NCBI GenBank assembly: GCA_046346965.1 | Contig: JAXMHB010000001.1 | Location: 186,001-250,000 of the forward strand | DNA: 64,000 nt | Direction: 5' to 3' | Source of the DNA: JAXMHB01 sp046346965 | GTDB taxonomy: Bacteria > Pseudomonadota > Gammaproteobacteria > Xanthomonadales > SZUA-5 | Part shown: positions 1-9,425 of the stretch, piece by piece | Numbering within the stretch: position 1 is the stretch's first letter | Layout: each line of letters starts with the position of its first letter | Translations under genes and position numbers: made by a program | The notes under the pieces: model-generated | What the model saw: the letters and a program-made list of their open reading frames with translations, nothing else | What the model was told of the DNA's origin: nothing | Databases searched by the model: none

Positions 1-1092
1 GATGCCGGCATGCTGGGCCTGGGGCGTCTGTACGGCGAGCAATACCAGGAGCTGCAGAACTACCAGTTCCCGGAGATCGGTCAGGGCGCGGCGGTCGTGT
101 TTGCCGACGAAGACGCACTGTGGTCTTACTCGGTGCCGCCCAATCCCAGCCTGCCGCGCGATGAGCGCATCCTGCCTTTTTTTCCCGACGCCGGCGATGT
201 CTCGCGCTACCAGGACGATGTGGCGGGCGATCCCGACAGTCACGATCCGACCGCGCGCTGGGCCCTGCGGCCGGAGTTTGGCGGCCCGCTGCCGCGCTAT
301 GCCTACAGCGGCGTCGGCGGGCTGTCGACCGTGCCGCAGGTGGCCGCGCCGGACGGCGTGCAGTTCGGCGCGGACGATGACTTCCCCGGGCTGGTGATCC
401 TGTCCAATGTCGGCGTAGGCCGGGTGTTGACGCCGTTGACCGCCGGCTGGGCGCCGGTGCTGCCGCGCCAGGCCCGCAATCTGGCCGGCTTCGTCAACTC
501 GGTGGGTTACGAGCTCAACGACGGCAATGACCGCACCAGCATCACCGCGGTGATGATGGTGCCGCGCTTCTTGTTCTCGCGCATCCAGCTGGTCGATGTC
601 TGCACCGGTACGGTCACCTTCAATGGCAACAACGAGCCGCAGTCCTGCGCCGGCACGCCGCTGCAGCGCGTCGACGGCGGCCCGCCGGAGCCGGTCAGCG
701 TCAATGACGAGTCGCTGGTCGAGGTCCGCGCCTTCATCGTCGAGCCGGTCTGGAGTGCTGCGCTCGGGCGCATCGTGACGCTCGACAGCGTCACCGACAT
801 GAACAACGACGGCCAGCTGAACGCGGTGGACGCCGAGCTGATGGGCTGGCGCGTGCTGTCCAACGAGACCGTGTTCAGCTTCCGGCAGATCGGGACGCAT
901 CTGGCGCGCCGGGCGCGCACCTACGCGCCCTTCGAGCTCTGTCAAACGGCAACGCGCCCGGATGACGCGATCCCGCCGCTGGCGGGCGGCGCCGAGTTCG
1001 ACTACGACATCGACGGCAATGGCTACTCGGCCTTCGATGAGATCGTGGTGTGTCCGCCTGGCGGCAGCGGCGTCACCCGTCCGCCGCGCTGA
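1..1092 (+). CDS. Exported protein with EF-hand-type calcium loops, 5' end missing
   Basis: This reading frame is open from the first base of the window, so the N-terminus (and any signal peptide) lies outside. About 363 residues are visible. I do not recognise a catalytic domain. Two calcium-loop motifs are near the C-terminus: DMNNDGQLNAVDAE, and DIDGNGYSAFDE, the latter matching the classic EF-hand spacing D-x-D-x-N-G-x-x-x-x-x-E. Two cysteines (in CTGTV and QSCAG) could pair, which would fit an extracytoplasmic location. It ends 108 bases before the preferred start of the Ser/Thr kinase gene on the same strand. Calcium binding is inferred from the motifs only, and the overall function is unknown. 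Confidence 0.7.
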   Translation, partial: DAGMLGLGRLYGEQYQELQNYQFPEIGQGAAVVFADEDALWSYSVPPNPSLPRDERILPFFPDAGDVSRYQDDVAGDPDSHDPTARWALRPEFGGPLPRYAYSGVGGLSTVPQVAAPDGVQFGADDDFPGLVILSNVGVGRVLTPLTAGWAPVLPRQARNLAGFVNSVGYELNDGNDRTSITAVMMVPRFLFSRIQLVDVCTGTVTFNGNNEPQSCAGTPLQRVDGGPPEPVSVNDESLVEVRAFIVEPVWSAALGRIVTLDSVTDMNNDGQLNAVDAELMGWRVLSNETVFSFRQIGTHLARRARTYAPFELCQTATRPDDAIPPLAGGAEFDYDIDGNGYSAFDEIVVCPPGGSGVTRPPR

Positions 1093-1199
1093 AGCACCCG
1101 CGCGTGACGCCGCCTCCCGTTTCCGCGCCAGTTGCGCTTGCCGGCAGGGCCGATGTCACCGGCGAGGTGCCGGCAGATCAAGCCACTGGCGAGTACTGC

Positions 1200-3740
1200 A
1201 TGGACACCGGGGCGAATCTGGATCCGGAGGCGCGTACCGCCGATGTGCCGGCGCCGGCAGCCACGGAGGCCCCGGCGCCGCCGCGCCATCCGGCGCAGAT
1301 CGGGCCGTTTCGTGTGCTGCGCCTGCTCGGCGAGGGCGGCATGGGCGCGGTCTATTTGGGCGAGCAGCAGGTGCCGGTGCAGCGGCTGGTGGCGCTCAAA
1401 GTGGTGCACGCCAGCCTGCGCAGCCCGAACGCCTTGGCGCGCTTCACCGCCGAACGCCAGGCGTTGGCGCGCTTGTCGCATCCCAACGTGGCGCAGTTGT
1501 ACGAGGCCGGGACCACGCCCGACGGCTTCCCGTATTTCGCCATGGAGTACCTGCCGGCTGCCACGCTGAGCGAGTACTGCGATCAGCGTCAGTTGGGCAT
1601 CCGCGAGCGCGTCGCGCTGTTCGTGCAGGTCTGCCAGGGCGTGCAGCACGCGCACCAGAAGGGCCTGATCCACCGCGATCTCAAGCCCAACAACGTGCTG
1701 GTGGCGGACATCGGCGATCAGGCGGTGCCCAAGGTGATCGACTTCGGCATCGCCAAGGCGGTCGACGATCCGTTGACCGAGGGCGAGGCATTGACCGGCG
1801 CTGGCGCCATCGGCACGCCCAACTACATGAGCCCGGAAGCCTTCCAGGGCCATGCCGACCTCGACACGCGGGCCGATGTGTATTCGCTCGGCATCGTGCT
1901 GTACGAATTGCTGGCCGGCGTGCGCCCGGATGATTTGTCGCCGATGGCGCTGATCCGCCTGACCATGGCCGGCCAGCGCGCGGAGCCGCCGCGGATGACC
2001 GCCCGCGTGCTCGGACTCGACCCGGACAAGGCCAGCGCGCTCGCCGCCGCACGCGGCTTGGGGCGCAGCCAGTGGGCGCAGCAGTTGCGCGACGATCTGG
2101 ACTGGATCGTCCAATGCGCCATCGCGCTCGATCGCAATCGGCGTTACGCCAGCGTCGCCGATCTGGCGGCCGATCTGAATCGCTTCCTGCAGCATCAGGC
2201 GGTGGAGGCGCGTCCGCCCAGCCTGCGCTATCGCGCCGGCAAGTTTGTGCGCAGGCATCGGGTGCCGGTGCTGGCGGCCGCCCTGGTATTGGTCGCTCTG
2301 GTGCTGGGCATCGTCGGCACCACGCTCGGCATGCTGCGCGCAGCGCGCGAGGCCGAGGCGGCGCGTCAGGTGTCGGCCTTCTTGACGCGCTTGTTCGAGG
2401 TCTCGGACCCCGGCACCGGGCGCGGCGCCACGGTTACGGCGCGCGAATTGCTCGACCAGGGCGCCGCGCGCATCCGCGAGGAGCTCAAAGGCCAGCCGAT
2501 CGTCCAGGCGCGCCTGCTGCGGACCATGGGCGGCGTGTACGAGACCTTGGGCCTGTACGCCCAGGCAGAGCCGCTGGAGCAGTCCGCACTGACGCTGCGG
2601 CGTCAGGTGCTGGACGGTGACGATCCCGATATCGCCCGCAGCCAGCTGGCGCTCGGCACCTTGTACAACCGCATGGGCCGCTATCGCGAGGCCGAACCCT
2701 TGCAGAGCGAGGCGCTGGCGGCGCTGCAGGCGGAATACGGCGACGTGCACGCCGATGTGGCCGAGGCGCAGATGCAGCTGGGCTTGACGCGCTTTCTGCT
2801 CGGCGATGCCGACGGCGCCGAGGCCTTGCACCGGGACGCGCTGCAGACACGTGAGCAACTGCTGGGGCCCGATAGTCCCGAGGTGGCGTCCAGCCTCGCG
2901 CACCTCGGCTATCTGCTGAATAACCGCAAGCGCTACGCCGACGCGGAGCCGTATCTGCAGCAAGCACTGGCGATTCGTCGCCGCGTGCTCGGCGCCGATC
3001 ACCATCTGGTGGCGATCAGCGAGGACCTGCTCGGCGATCTGTACGTCAATATGGGGCGGCTGGACGAGGCGGTGACCCTCTACCAGGACAGCCTGCAGAT
3101 CACGCGCAAGGTGTACGCCGCCGACCATCCGCTGATCGCCGAGAGCTACTTCTCGCTGGGCCGCGCCTATGCCGCGCAGGGCAAGGTGGAGGAAGCGCGC
3201 GCCTCTCTGCTGGCGGGCCTGGATCTGGTGTCGCGCACGCTGGGGCCCACCCACATCAGCATGAGCCGCGGCTTGCAGGAACTCGGCTTGCTGCAGGGCT
3301 TGAACGGCGAGTGGCAGGCGGCCGAAGCCACCTTCACGCAGTTGGTGCAGGTCTACGAGGCCGCAGTCGGTCCGGACCATGCCTGGGTCGGGGAGGCGCT
3401 CAACAATCTGGGCTGGGTGCTCAGCGACGGTCTGCAGCAGCGCGAGCGCGCCGAGCAGGTGTTGCGGCGGGCGGTGGCGATCTTCCCGATGGAGCACGAC
3501 CCCGGCCGTTCTGGCGCGCTGGCGCGCTGGAGTCTGGCCAATTGCCTGCGCGACCAGCATCGAGTGGTTGACGCCGAGCCCTACTATGCCCAGGCTGTCC
3601 AGCTGATGCGGGCGCAGTCGGATCCGCAGTTGGCCGATTTGTTGCACGATTACGCGCAGGCCCTGCGCGCCGATGACCGTGAGGCGCAGGCACGCGCGCT
3701 GGAGGCCAGCGGGTCCGACCGTACCGAGCAGCAGCCCTGA
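1200..3740 (+). CDS. Transmembrane Ser/Thr protein kinase with C-terminal TPR array
   Basis: 846 residues. A Hanks-type kinase domain spans roughly residues 36-330: Gly-rich loop LGEGGMGAVYLG (about 43-54), catalytic Lys in VALKVV (67), HRDLKPNN (158-165), DFG (181-183) and SPE in the activation segment. A single membrane segment follows at about 355-378. The remainder is a long TPR array of the MalT/kinesin-light-chain type, with repeated LGxLYxxMGRYxEAEPL-like units, presumably periplasmic. The ATG at 1200 is preferred because it lies past the upstream stop and has a weak GGCGAG in front. A GTG at 1050 would add 50 unconserved residues and overlap the previous gene. The FHA-GGDEF gene begins 18 bases downstream and is a plausible phospho-dependent partner. 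All residues needed for kinase activity are visible. Confidence 0.93.
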   Translation: MDTGANLDPEARTADVPAPAATEAPAPPRHPAQIGPFRVLRLLGEGGMGAVYLGEQQVPVQRLVALKVVHASLRSPNALARFTAERQALARLSHPNVAQLYEAGTTPDGFPYFAMEYLPAATLSEYCDQRQLGIRERVALFVQVCQGVQHAHQKGLIHRDLKPNNVLVADIGDQAVPKVIDFGIAKAVDDPLTEGEALTGAGAIGTPNYMSPEAFQGHADLDTRADVYSLGIVLYELLAGVRPDDLSPMALIRLTMAGQRAEPPRMTARVLGLDPDKASALAAARGLGRSQWAQQLRDDLDWIVQCAIALDRNRRYASVADLAADLNRFLQHQAVEARPPSLRYRAGKFVRRHRVPVLAAALVLVALVLGIVGTTLGMLRAAREAEAARQVSAFLTRLFEVSDPGTGRGATVTARELLDQGAARIREELKGQPIVQARLLRTMGGVYETLGLYAQAEPLEQSALTLRRQVLDGDDPDIARSQLALGTLYNRMGRYREAEPLQSEALAALQAEYGDVHADVAEAQMQLGLTRFLLGDADGAEALHRDALQTREQLLGPDSPEVASSLAHLGYLLNNRKRYADAEPYLQQALAIRRRVLGADHHLVAISEDLLGDLYVNMGRLDEAVTLYQDSLQITRKVYAADHPLIAESYFSLGRAYAAQGKVEEARASLLAGLDLVSRTLGPTHISMSRGLQELGLLQGLNGEWQAAEATFTQLVQVYEAAVGPDHAWVGEALNNLGWVLSDGLQQRERAEQVLRRAVAIFPMEHDPGRSGALARWSLANCLRDQHRVVDAEPYYAQAVQLMRAQSDPQLADLLHDYAQALRADDREAQARALEASGSDRTEQQP

Positions 3741-3758
3741 GCCACAGATGCCTTTGCC

Positions 3759-4664
3759 ATGAACAACGATCTCACCACGTACACAATTCCGGACACCGGC
3801 CAGTGGGTAGACGAGGGCCATTACACCGCCTGTCTGGTCGTCATCCGCGGTGCCGGCACCGGCAACAAGATCCTGCTCAATCGCGAGCGCATGGTGATCG
3901 GGCGCGCCGAGGAGGCCGATGTGCGTCTCGCCAAGGCCGGCGTCTCGCGCCGGCACGCCGAGGTCGAGCGCCTGGGTGAGGCGCAGTTTCAGATCACCGA
4001 TCTCAAGAGCACCAACGGCACCTTCGTCAACTCGGTGCGGGTCGAGTCGGCGCTGTTGAAGGATCAGGACATCATCGCCATCGGCGAGACGCGCCTCAAA
4101 TTCCTGTCCGCCGACAGTCCCGAGCAGCCCTACTACGAGGCTTTGTACAGCCAGGCGCAGCTGGACAAGGCCTTGCAGGTCTACAACAAGCACTATTTTC
4201 TGACGCGTCTCGATGAGGAATTGCAGCGCCACCGAATGCGCTCGCCGCCGATGACGCTGCTGATGCTCGATGTGGACCACTTCAAGCGCTTGAACGACAG
4301 CTACGGCCATCTGGTCGGCGACGCCGCGCTGGCGCACCTGGTGGCGCTGGTGAAGGGGCGCATCCGCGAGACCGATGTGTTCTGTCGCTACGGCGGCGAG
4401 GAGTTCGCGCTGATCCTGCCGCAGACGCCGCTGGCGCAGGCCGAGCAACTGGCCGAGCAACTGCGCGCACTGCTGGCTGGCGCGCCGCTGCAGCAGGGCG
4501 AGCGTCTGATCGACATGACCATCAGCATCGGCATCAGCGATTCCAGCGATCCGCAGGCGACGCCGGCACTGCTGATCGAACGCGCCGATCGCGCGCTCTA
4601 TCACGCCAAGCGCAGCGGCCGGAACCAGGTCAGCGTCTACCAGCCGTCGATGGACGGCGCCTGA
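3759..4664 (+). CDS. FHA-domain diguanylate cyclase (GGDEF)
   Basis: 301 residues, no membrane segment. An N-terminal FHA domain (about 25-118) shows the phosphothreonine-binding signature: MVIGRAEEADVRL, SRRHAEVE and STNGTFVN. A GGDEF domain (about 135-295) carries DVDHFKRLND and the active-site GGEEF (212-216). The product-binding inhibitory I-site RETD (203-206) lies exactly five residues before GGEEF. It should therefore make cyclic di-GMP from two GTP and be feedback-inhibited. The gene starts 18 bases after a Ser/Thr kinase gene. FHA domains bind phosphothreonine, so control of the cyclase by the adjacent kinase is a reasonable but unproven inference. Confidence 0.94.
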   Translation: MNNDLTTYTIPDTGQWVDEGHYTACLVVIRGAGTGNKILLNRERMVIGRAEEADVRLAKAGVSRRHAEVERLGEAQFQITDLKSTNGTFVNSVRVESALLKDQDIIAIGETRLKFLSADSPEQPYYEALYSQAQLDKALQVYNKHYFLTRLDEELQRHRMRSPPMTLLMLDVDHFKRLNDSYGHLVGDAALAHLVALVKGRIRETDVFCRYGGEEFALILPQTPLAQAEQLAEQLRALLAGAPLQQGERLIDMTISIGISDSSDPQATPALLIERADRALYHAKRSGRNQVSVYQPSMDGA

Positions 4665-4670
4665 GCCCGT

Positions 4671-4694
4671 GGCCGTCGGTGCGAGCCGGCGGCC
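4671..4694 (+). terminator. Hairpin terminator between convergent genes
   Basis: GGCCGTCGG (4671-4679) pairs with CCGGCGGCC (4686-4694) as a 9-bp stem with one G-U pair and a 6-base loop, followed on the plus strand by CTATTT. It lies in the 30-base gap between the convergent cyclase and histidine kinase genes, so it may serve both. The T-run is short. Confidence 0.6.
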
Positions 4695-6749
4695 CTATTT
4701 CATCCCCTTCAGGCGCATCCGGAACTCGACGCCGCTCTGATCGGGCAGGTTCGCCGCGCTGGCCTCGCCCTGGTGCAACTCCGCCACCAGACGCACGATG
4801 TACAGCCCCAGTCCCAGGTGCGGCGACATCGAGGCGCGGCCGTCGCGCACCGATATCAGCGAGTCGAACAAGCGGTCCTGCATCTTCTGCGGCAGCGGCG
4901 GACCATTGTTCGACAGCACCAGGTCGACATGGGTGCCGCGCGCTTCCAGCGCCAGCTGAATCCAGCCGCCGGGCGGGCTGAAGCCGAGCGCGTTGTCGAC
5001 CAGTTTGTCCAGCGCCTGATGGATCAGTTCGGGGGCGCCGTGGAAGGGCATCGGGTAGTCGGGGATGCTGAGTCGGAAATCGCGATCCTCCGCCAGATCC
5101 CGGTAACCGGCGGCGGCGCCGCGCAGAAACTCGCACAGATCAAAGTTCTCGGCCTCGGCGCCGGCGATCGCGCTCTCGATGCGCGAGGCCTGCGAGAGCG
5201 TGCGCAGCAGCGCGCCCAGACGCTCGGCGCCGGAGCGCGCGCGCTCGGCGTAGATGCGCGCCGATTCAGGCAGTTGCTCCTGCTCCAGGTTTTCCAGGGA
5301 GGACTTGACCACGGCGAGCGGCGTGGCGAGCTCGTGCGAGAGCTTGCTGCCCAGCGTGCGCAGATAGTCGGTGTAGGCGCTGACTTGATCGAGCAGCCGG
5401 GCAAAGCTGCGCGACAGATCGCCAATTTCGTCGACCGCCTGCGAACGCGGAAAATTGCCGACCACGCGGCCCTCCGGCGTCAACGCGTTCTCGGCTGCAT
5501 TGCGCAACTTGCGGACGCGGTACGACAGGTAGCCGGCGTAGCCGAACAGGATCGCCGCGGCGACCAGCATGGTCAGCAGACCGCCGAGCAGCAGCGAGCC
5601 GAGCGCGCGATTGGTCCACAGCAGCAGCGCGTCGCTGGTCTGCTCCAGCACCACCACACCGACCACGTCGCTGCCGTGCAACACCGGCACCGCCACGGTC
5701 AGGATCACGCTCGCCTGGCTGGCAGCCGGGCGCCAGCTGATCCCCGGCGTGCCGGTGAGTGCCGCATCGACCTGCGTTTCGGTCAGTTGCAGCAGGTTGA
5801 AGGCATAGCCCTCGGTGGCACTCATCGGCGGCGCTAGCAAGTGGCGGTACACCAGCGCGCGCAGCCAGCGCAGGAAGCTCAACTCGTCGTCATCCTCGGC
5901 GGTGTCGCTGCCCGGGCGCAGACTGCCGCTGCGTGCGAGCACGTAGCCAGCACGATCGAGCACGCGCAGCCGGGTGTTTTGCGGGACCAGGCTGCGCAAC
6001 AGCGGGCTCTCGGACCAGAGCAAGGCCAGCGGCAGAAAGCGCAGGCCGCGCGCCTCGGTACTGGCGATGGCGCGCGGCAGGTCGGCGCCGGCTACCGGGA
6101 AGTCGAGCACCTCGATTGCCAATTCGAAATTGGGGTCGGCGATCGCCATTCGCAGCTCTACTCGATAGCCCTGCTCACGCTCAACCCAGGCGGCGGGCAG
6201 ACTGAAGCTGGGCTCGCGACCATCGGCACCGATCAGCGGCTGCGCGGCGATCTCGCCATCGTGACTGCGTGCCAGCCGCCAGCGCCGCTCGCCGTAGCGA
6301 TCGCGCAGCGAGAGCACGATCTGGTCGGCGTGTTCGGCCAGCGAGCCGTCGGCGCCAGCGGTCACCGGTGTGGCGTCTTCGACCTCCAGCCACAGATTCA
6401 CGGCGCCAGGACCGCGCCCCACATACAGTTGCACCGGCAAGGGCGCCGATCCGCGTGGCGTGAGCGCTTGCGGGGCGGCGTGCCAGGAGCCCCAGTCGTC
6501 GTTGTAGCCGTCGACCTGCACATCCACCCGCATGGGCCGGGCATGCAGAACGGCCGGGGTGATCAGCGCGTCGCGCAGCGCGGGATCGGCCGCTGGCAGC
6601 GCTGAGGCCAGCGTGCGTGCCGAGGCCAGCAGCGCGCGCTCCTGGCTCTGACGCAGCGTCGTTTCCATTTGCACGACGAAGCGCCAGCCGGCCAGTGGGA
6701 ACACCGCCGCCACCATGGCGATGAGCAGCAGTTTCAGACGTAAGGGCAT
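4695..6749 (-). CDS. Sensor histidine kinase with CBM9-like periplasmic domain
   Basis: 684 residues. One membrane segment lies near residues 5-24 and a second at about 380-405, leaving a large periplasmic part. Its first portion (DGYNDDWGSWHAAP, then LYVGRGPGAVNLWLEVED, ADQIVLSLRDRYG and GYRVELRM) has the layout of a carbohydrate-binding family 9-like domain. A HAMP-like linker follows, then HisKA with SHELATPLAVV (His near 470) and a HATPase domain with the N box and GLGLYIVR. The arrangement recalls histidine kinases of the proteobacterial dedicated-sortase type, but no sortase is visible here. No response regulator is adjacent; the nearest kinase gene is divergent. A sugar or polysaccharide ligand is inference. 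Confidence 0.88.
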   Translation of the reverse strand: MPLRLKLLLIAMVAAVFPLAGWRFVVQMETTLRQSQERALLASARTLASALPAADPALRDALITPAVLHARPMRVDVQVDGYNDDWGSWHAAPQALTPRGSAPLPVQLYVGRGPGAVNLWLEVEDATPVTAGADGSLAEHADQIVLSLRDRYGERRWRLARSHDGEIAAQPLIGADGREPSFSLPAAWVEREQGYRVELRMAIADPNFELAIEVLDFPVAGADLPRAIASTEARGLRFLPLALLWSESPLLRSLVPQNTRLRVLDRAGYVLARSGSLRPGSDTAEDDDELSFLRWLRALVYRHLLAPPMSATEGYAFNLLQLTETQVDAALTGTPGISWRPAASQASVILTVAVPVLHGSDVVGVVVLEQTSDALLLWTNRALGSLLLGGLLTMLVAAAILFGYAGYLSYRVRKLRNAAENALTPEGRVVGNFPRSQAVDEIGDLSRSFARLLDQVSAYTDYLRTLGSKLSHELATPLAVVKSSLENLEQEQLPESARIYAERARSGAERLGALLRTLSQASRIESAIAGAEAENFDLCEFLRGAAAGYRDLAEDRDFRLSIPDYPMPFHGAPELIHQALDKLVDNALGFSPPGGWIQLALEARGTHVDLVLSNNGPPLPQKMQDRLFDSLISVRDGRASMSPHLGLGLYIVRLVAELHQGEASAANLPDQSGVEFRMRLKGMK

Positions 6750-6891
6750 GAGGACTCGCCAGATTCACAGAGCGGAAGTTCACCGCAATTGGGGCATCGC
6801 TGGCAAAGGAAGCTTGAAGGCAAGCAGCAGTATCGGCCCCTCGATGGCGGCATCGGCGGTCTCTGTGCCTACACGCCGGCGATACCCAAAA

Positions 6892-6902
6892 GTGCAATGC
6901 AC
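6892..6902. promoter_or_regulatory. Perfect short palindrome between divergent kinase genes
   Basis: GTGCAATGCAC (GTGCA-A-TGCAC) lies in the 210-base region between two divergently oriented sensor kinase genes, 58 bases before the preferred start of the hybrid kinase. It could be a regulator site. An 11-bp palindrome can also occur by chance. Confidence 0.25.
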
Positions 6903-6959
6903 AATTGGTTGCAGATGGATAGACTTGCAGCAGTGGAACGGGGGCCGTCGTCGACGCGC

Positions 6960-9383
6960 ATGAGAGAGTTACTGGCAAGCATCGGCATGGACTGGAGCGC
7001 AGGCACTGCCATTCGGTGGCTGCTCTGTTTGTTGCTCGCCATGCCGCTCGGCGCGCAGGAACCCGATTCAGAACTCCCCCGCCATGAACTGGAGATCCGC
7101 GCGCTGACCGATCCGCGCGGCGTCATCGCCGCTTTGCCGTCGGCCTACGCGGCGGCCCGTCAGACTGGCGACTACCGGGAATCGGCCTTGTTGGCGCTGG
7201 CTCATGCCAACGCGTGTCGGATGATTGCCGACTGGCGCTGCCAGCGCACGGCGGGCGCGCAGGCCCAGGAGTATGCGGAAAAGGCCGGATTGCCCTTGCT
7301 CGCCGTGCGCGGTCTGATCGCCGAGAGCAGGGCGCGGATGGCGCTGCAGGATTACACCCGCGCCGAGCACCTGCTGGGCGCCGCCGAAGCCAAGCTGTTG
7401 CAATCACCCTCGGCCGAGCTGTCCGCCGATGTCGCGCTGGCCTATTCCTCGCTCAGCGACATGCTCGGCAAGTTTCAATTGTCCTTCGAGTACGCGCAGC
7501 GGGGGTTGGATGCGCTGGCGGCGGATCAGGCGCTGTCGATGCAGGTCCGTCTGCTGCGCAATCGCGCCCGTGCCCAGGCCAAACTGGGTTTGATGAACGC
7601 TGCCCGCGCCTCGCTGGCCGAGGCGCTCAATCGGGTCGAGCGCGTGGTCGATCCCAAGCTCAGCGCCGAGTTGTATCTGGAGGCAGCAAGGCTGGCGCGC
7701 AGCGATGGCGATCGCGAACGCGCGGTGATCGACGCCACTCGCGTGCTCGGGCTGGCGCGTGACCTTGGCAATGCGCAGCTGGCCGGGCAAGCGCACGAGA
7801 TCATCGGCATGAGCGCGTTCGATGCGCTCGACCAGCCGGTGGCGCTGAAAGAGCTGGAACTGGCGGTCAGCAGTTTCAGGGCGATGAAGCTCGATCGCGA
7901 TGAACTGCGCGTGCTGCAGCAGCAAGTGCGCTCGATGATCCAGTTCAAGCAGCCGGCGGCGCAGTGGGCACCGCTGGTGGCACGCATGCTCGATCTCGAC
8001 GCCAACGTCAGCAGTCTGGATCGCGCGCAGGCCTCGGACGATTTCGATGCGCGCCTCAAATATGCGCAGCAGGAGCTGGATCTGGTGCGCCTGGAGCGCG
8101 ACGCCGCGCTCTCGCGTGAGCGCGAACAGTCCATGGCCAGCACGCAGCGGCTGACGCAGTTCCTGGTGCTGTTGAGCGTGGGGATCCTGATCGCGCTGGG
8201 CGCCTTCTATTGGACCTTGCGGCGCTCCAACCAGCGGCTCCAGGCGGCACTCGACGCGCGCTGGCAGGCCCTGATGCAGACCAGCCACGAGCTGCGCAAT
8301 CCGATCAGCGGCGTGCTCGGCTTGTCCGAGCTGCTGCTGAAGATGCCGCTGACGCCGCCGCAGCGCAGCATGATCGAGGCCATCCGCAGCGCCGGCGGCA
8401 CCATCGGCAAACTGGCGCAGGATCTGCTGGATCGCGGACAGCTGGAGTCCGGGCGCCTCAGCCTGTCGCTGCAGGCGGGCTCGCTGCAGCATCTGGCGGA
8501 AGGCGTCAGCGAGCTCTATCGGCCGCGGGCCCGCGAAAAGGGACTGGTGCTGAGCGTGCGGGTGTCGCCAGAGCTGGCGGCGCCGGTCATGATCGACGAG
8601 GAGCGCCTGCAGCAGGTGCTGAGCAATCTGGTCGGCAACAGCCTGAAGTTCACTGAGAGCGGCAGCATCGAGGTCGACATCAGCCTGCTGGCGCGTTCCA
8701 GCGACGGTCGCTTGCGCGTGCGCTTTAAGGTCAGTGACAGCGGACCCGGAATGAGTGCCGAGGAGCAGGCCGGCTTGTTCCGGCCGTTCTCGAAGGGCGT
8801 GGCGGGCAAGCGCCATCGGGCGGGCGCCGGTCTGGGGCTGGCGATCTCCGCCGATCTGGTCCGACTGATGGGGGGCACGATCAGCGTCAGCAGCGAACCC
8901 GGCCGCGGTTCCCAGTTCAGTTTCGAGATCGAGGTGCGTTCCGCCGAGGTTCGCGCGCCCGCCGCCTCCGCCGCTGCCGGCGATACTGCCCAGGGCAATG
9001 GTCTGCGCGTGCTGCTCGTCGATGACGATGAGGATTGCGCACTGGCGCTCAGCAGCCAGCTCGAAATGCTGGGCTGCGCAGTCGACACCGCTGCATCCTC
9101 ACAGGCGGCGCGGCAGCGGCTGTCGAGTAACCAGTACGATCTGATGCTGCTCGATGTGGAGCTGCCAGACGGTCGCGGTCCCGATTTCGCGCGCACGCTG
9201 CGCAGCGGCGAGGGGCCGGTGACTGACCGCAGTGTGCGCATCGCCATCGCCTCCGGCCACCCGCCGCCGGACGTGCTGCCGAGTGGTGTGGACGAGTGGC
9301 TGATGAAACCGGTGATGCTGGAGCGGCTCAACATGCTGCTGGCCAGCGTGCGCGCCAATCAGTTGCTCGATCACGCCGCCTGA
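6960..9383 (+). CDS. TPR-containing hybrid sensor histidine kinase with receiver domain
   Basis: 807 residues from the ATG at 6960. That start places a signal-like segment (RWLLCLLLAMPLGAQ) at the N-terminus; an ATG at 6987 is also possible, and the frame extends upstream without similarity. Residues to about 380 are helical TPR-like repeats, probably periplasmic. A membrane helix (LTQFLVLLSVGILIALGAF) and a short coiled linker follow. HisKA has TSHELRNPISGVLGL. The HATPase domain shows a conserved N box (NLVGNSLKFT) and GAGLGLAIS. The C-terminal receiver domain has DDDED, the phospho-acceptor in LMLLDVELPDG and the Lys in WLMKPV. No output domain or partner regulator is adjacent, so phosphorelay to an unlinked protein is likely. 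Confidence 0.92.
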   Translation: MRELLASIGMDWSAGTAIRWLLCLLLAMPLGAQEPDSELPRHELEIRALTDPRGVIAALPSAYAAARQTGDYRESALLALAHANACRMIADWRCQRTAGAQAQEYAEKAGLPLLAVRGLIAESRARMALQDYTRAEHLLGAAEAKLLQSPSAELSADVALAYSSLSDMLGKFQLSFEYAQRGLDALAADQALSMQVRLLRNRARAQAKLGLMNAARASLAEALNRVERVVDPKLSAELYLEAARLARSDGDRERAVIDATRVLGLARDLGNAQLAGQAHEIIGMSAFDALDQPVALKELELAVSSFRAMKLDRDELRVLQQQVRSMIQFKQPAAQWAPLVARMLDLDANVSSLDRAQASDDFDARLKYAQQELDLVRLERDAALSREREQSMASTQRLTQFLVLLSVGILIALGAFYWTLRRSNQRLQAALDARWQALMQTSHELRNPISGVLGLSELLLKMPLTPPQRSMIEAIRSAGGTIGKLAQDLLDRGQLESGRLSLSLQAGSLQHLAEGVSELYRPRAREKGLVLSVRVSPELAAPVMIDEERLQQVLSNLVGNSLKFTESGSIEVDISLLARSSDGRLRVRFKVSDSGPGMSAEEQAGLFRPFSKGVAGKRHRAGAGLGLAISADLVRLMGGTISVSSEPGRGSQFSFEIEVRSAEVRAPAASAAAGDTAQGNGLRVLLVDDDEDCALALSSQLEMLGCAVDTAASSQAARQRLSSNQYDLMLLDVELPDGRGPDFARTLRSGEGPVTDRSVRIAIASGHPPPDVLPSGVDEWLMKPVMLERLNMLLASVRANQLLDHAA

Positions 9384-9425
9384 GGCGAGGCGCTTGCACA
9401 CTCCCAGGCGAGGTCGTTGCAGCGC

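Noticed and set aside
1023..4604. A 1193-codon open frame on the minus strand across the kinase and cyclase genes
   Set aside because: It lies antisense to two genes with full catalytic motifs. Its translation is rich in Gln, His, Arg and Ala without domains, as expected for a shadow frame in GC-rich DNA.
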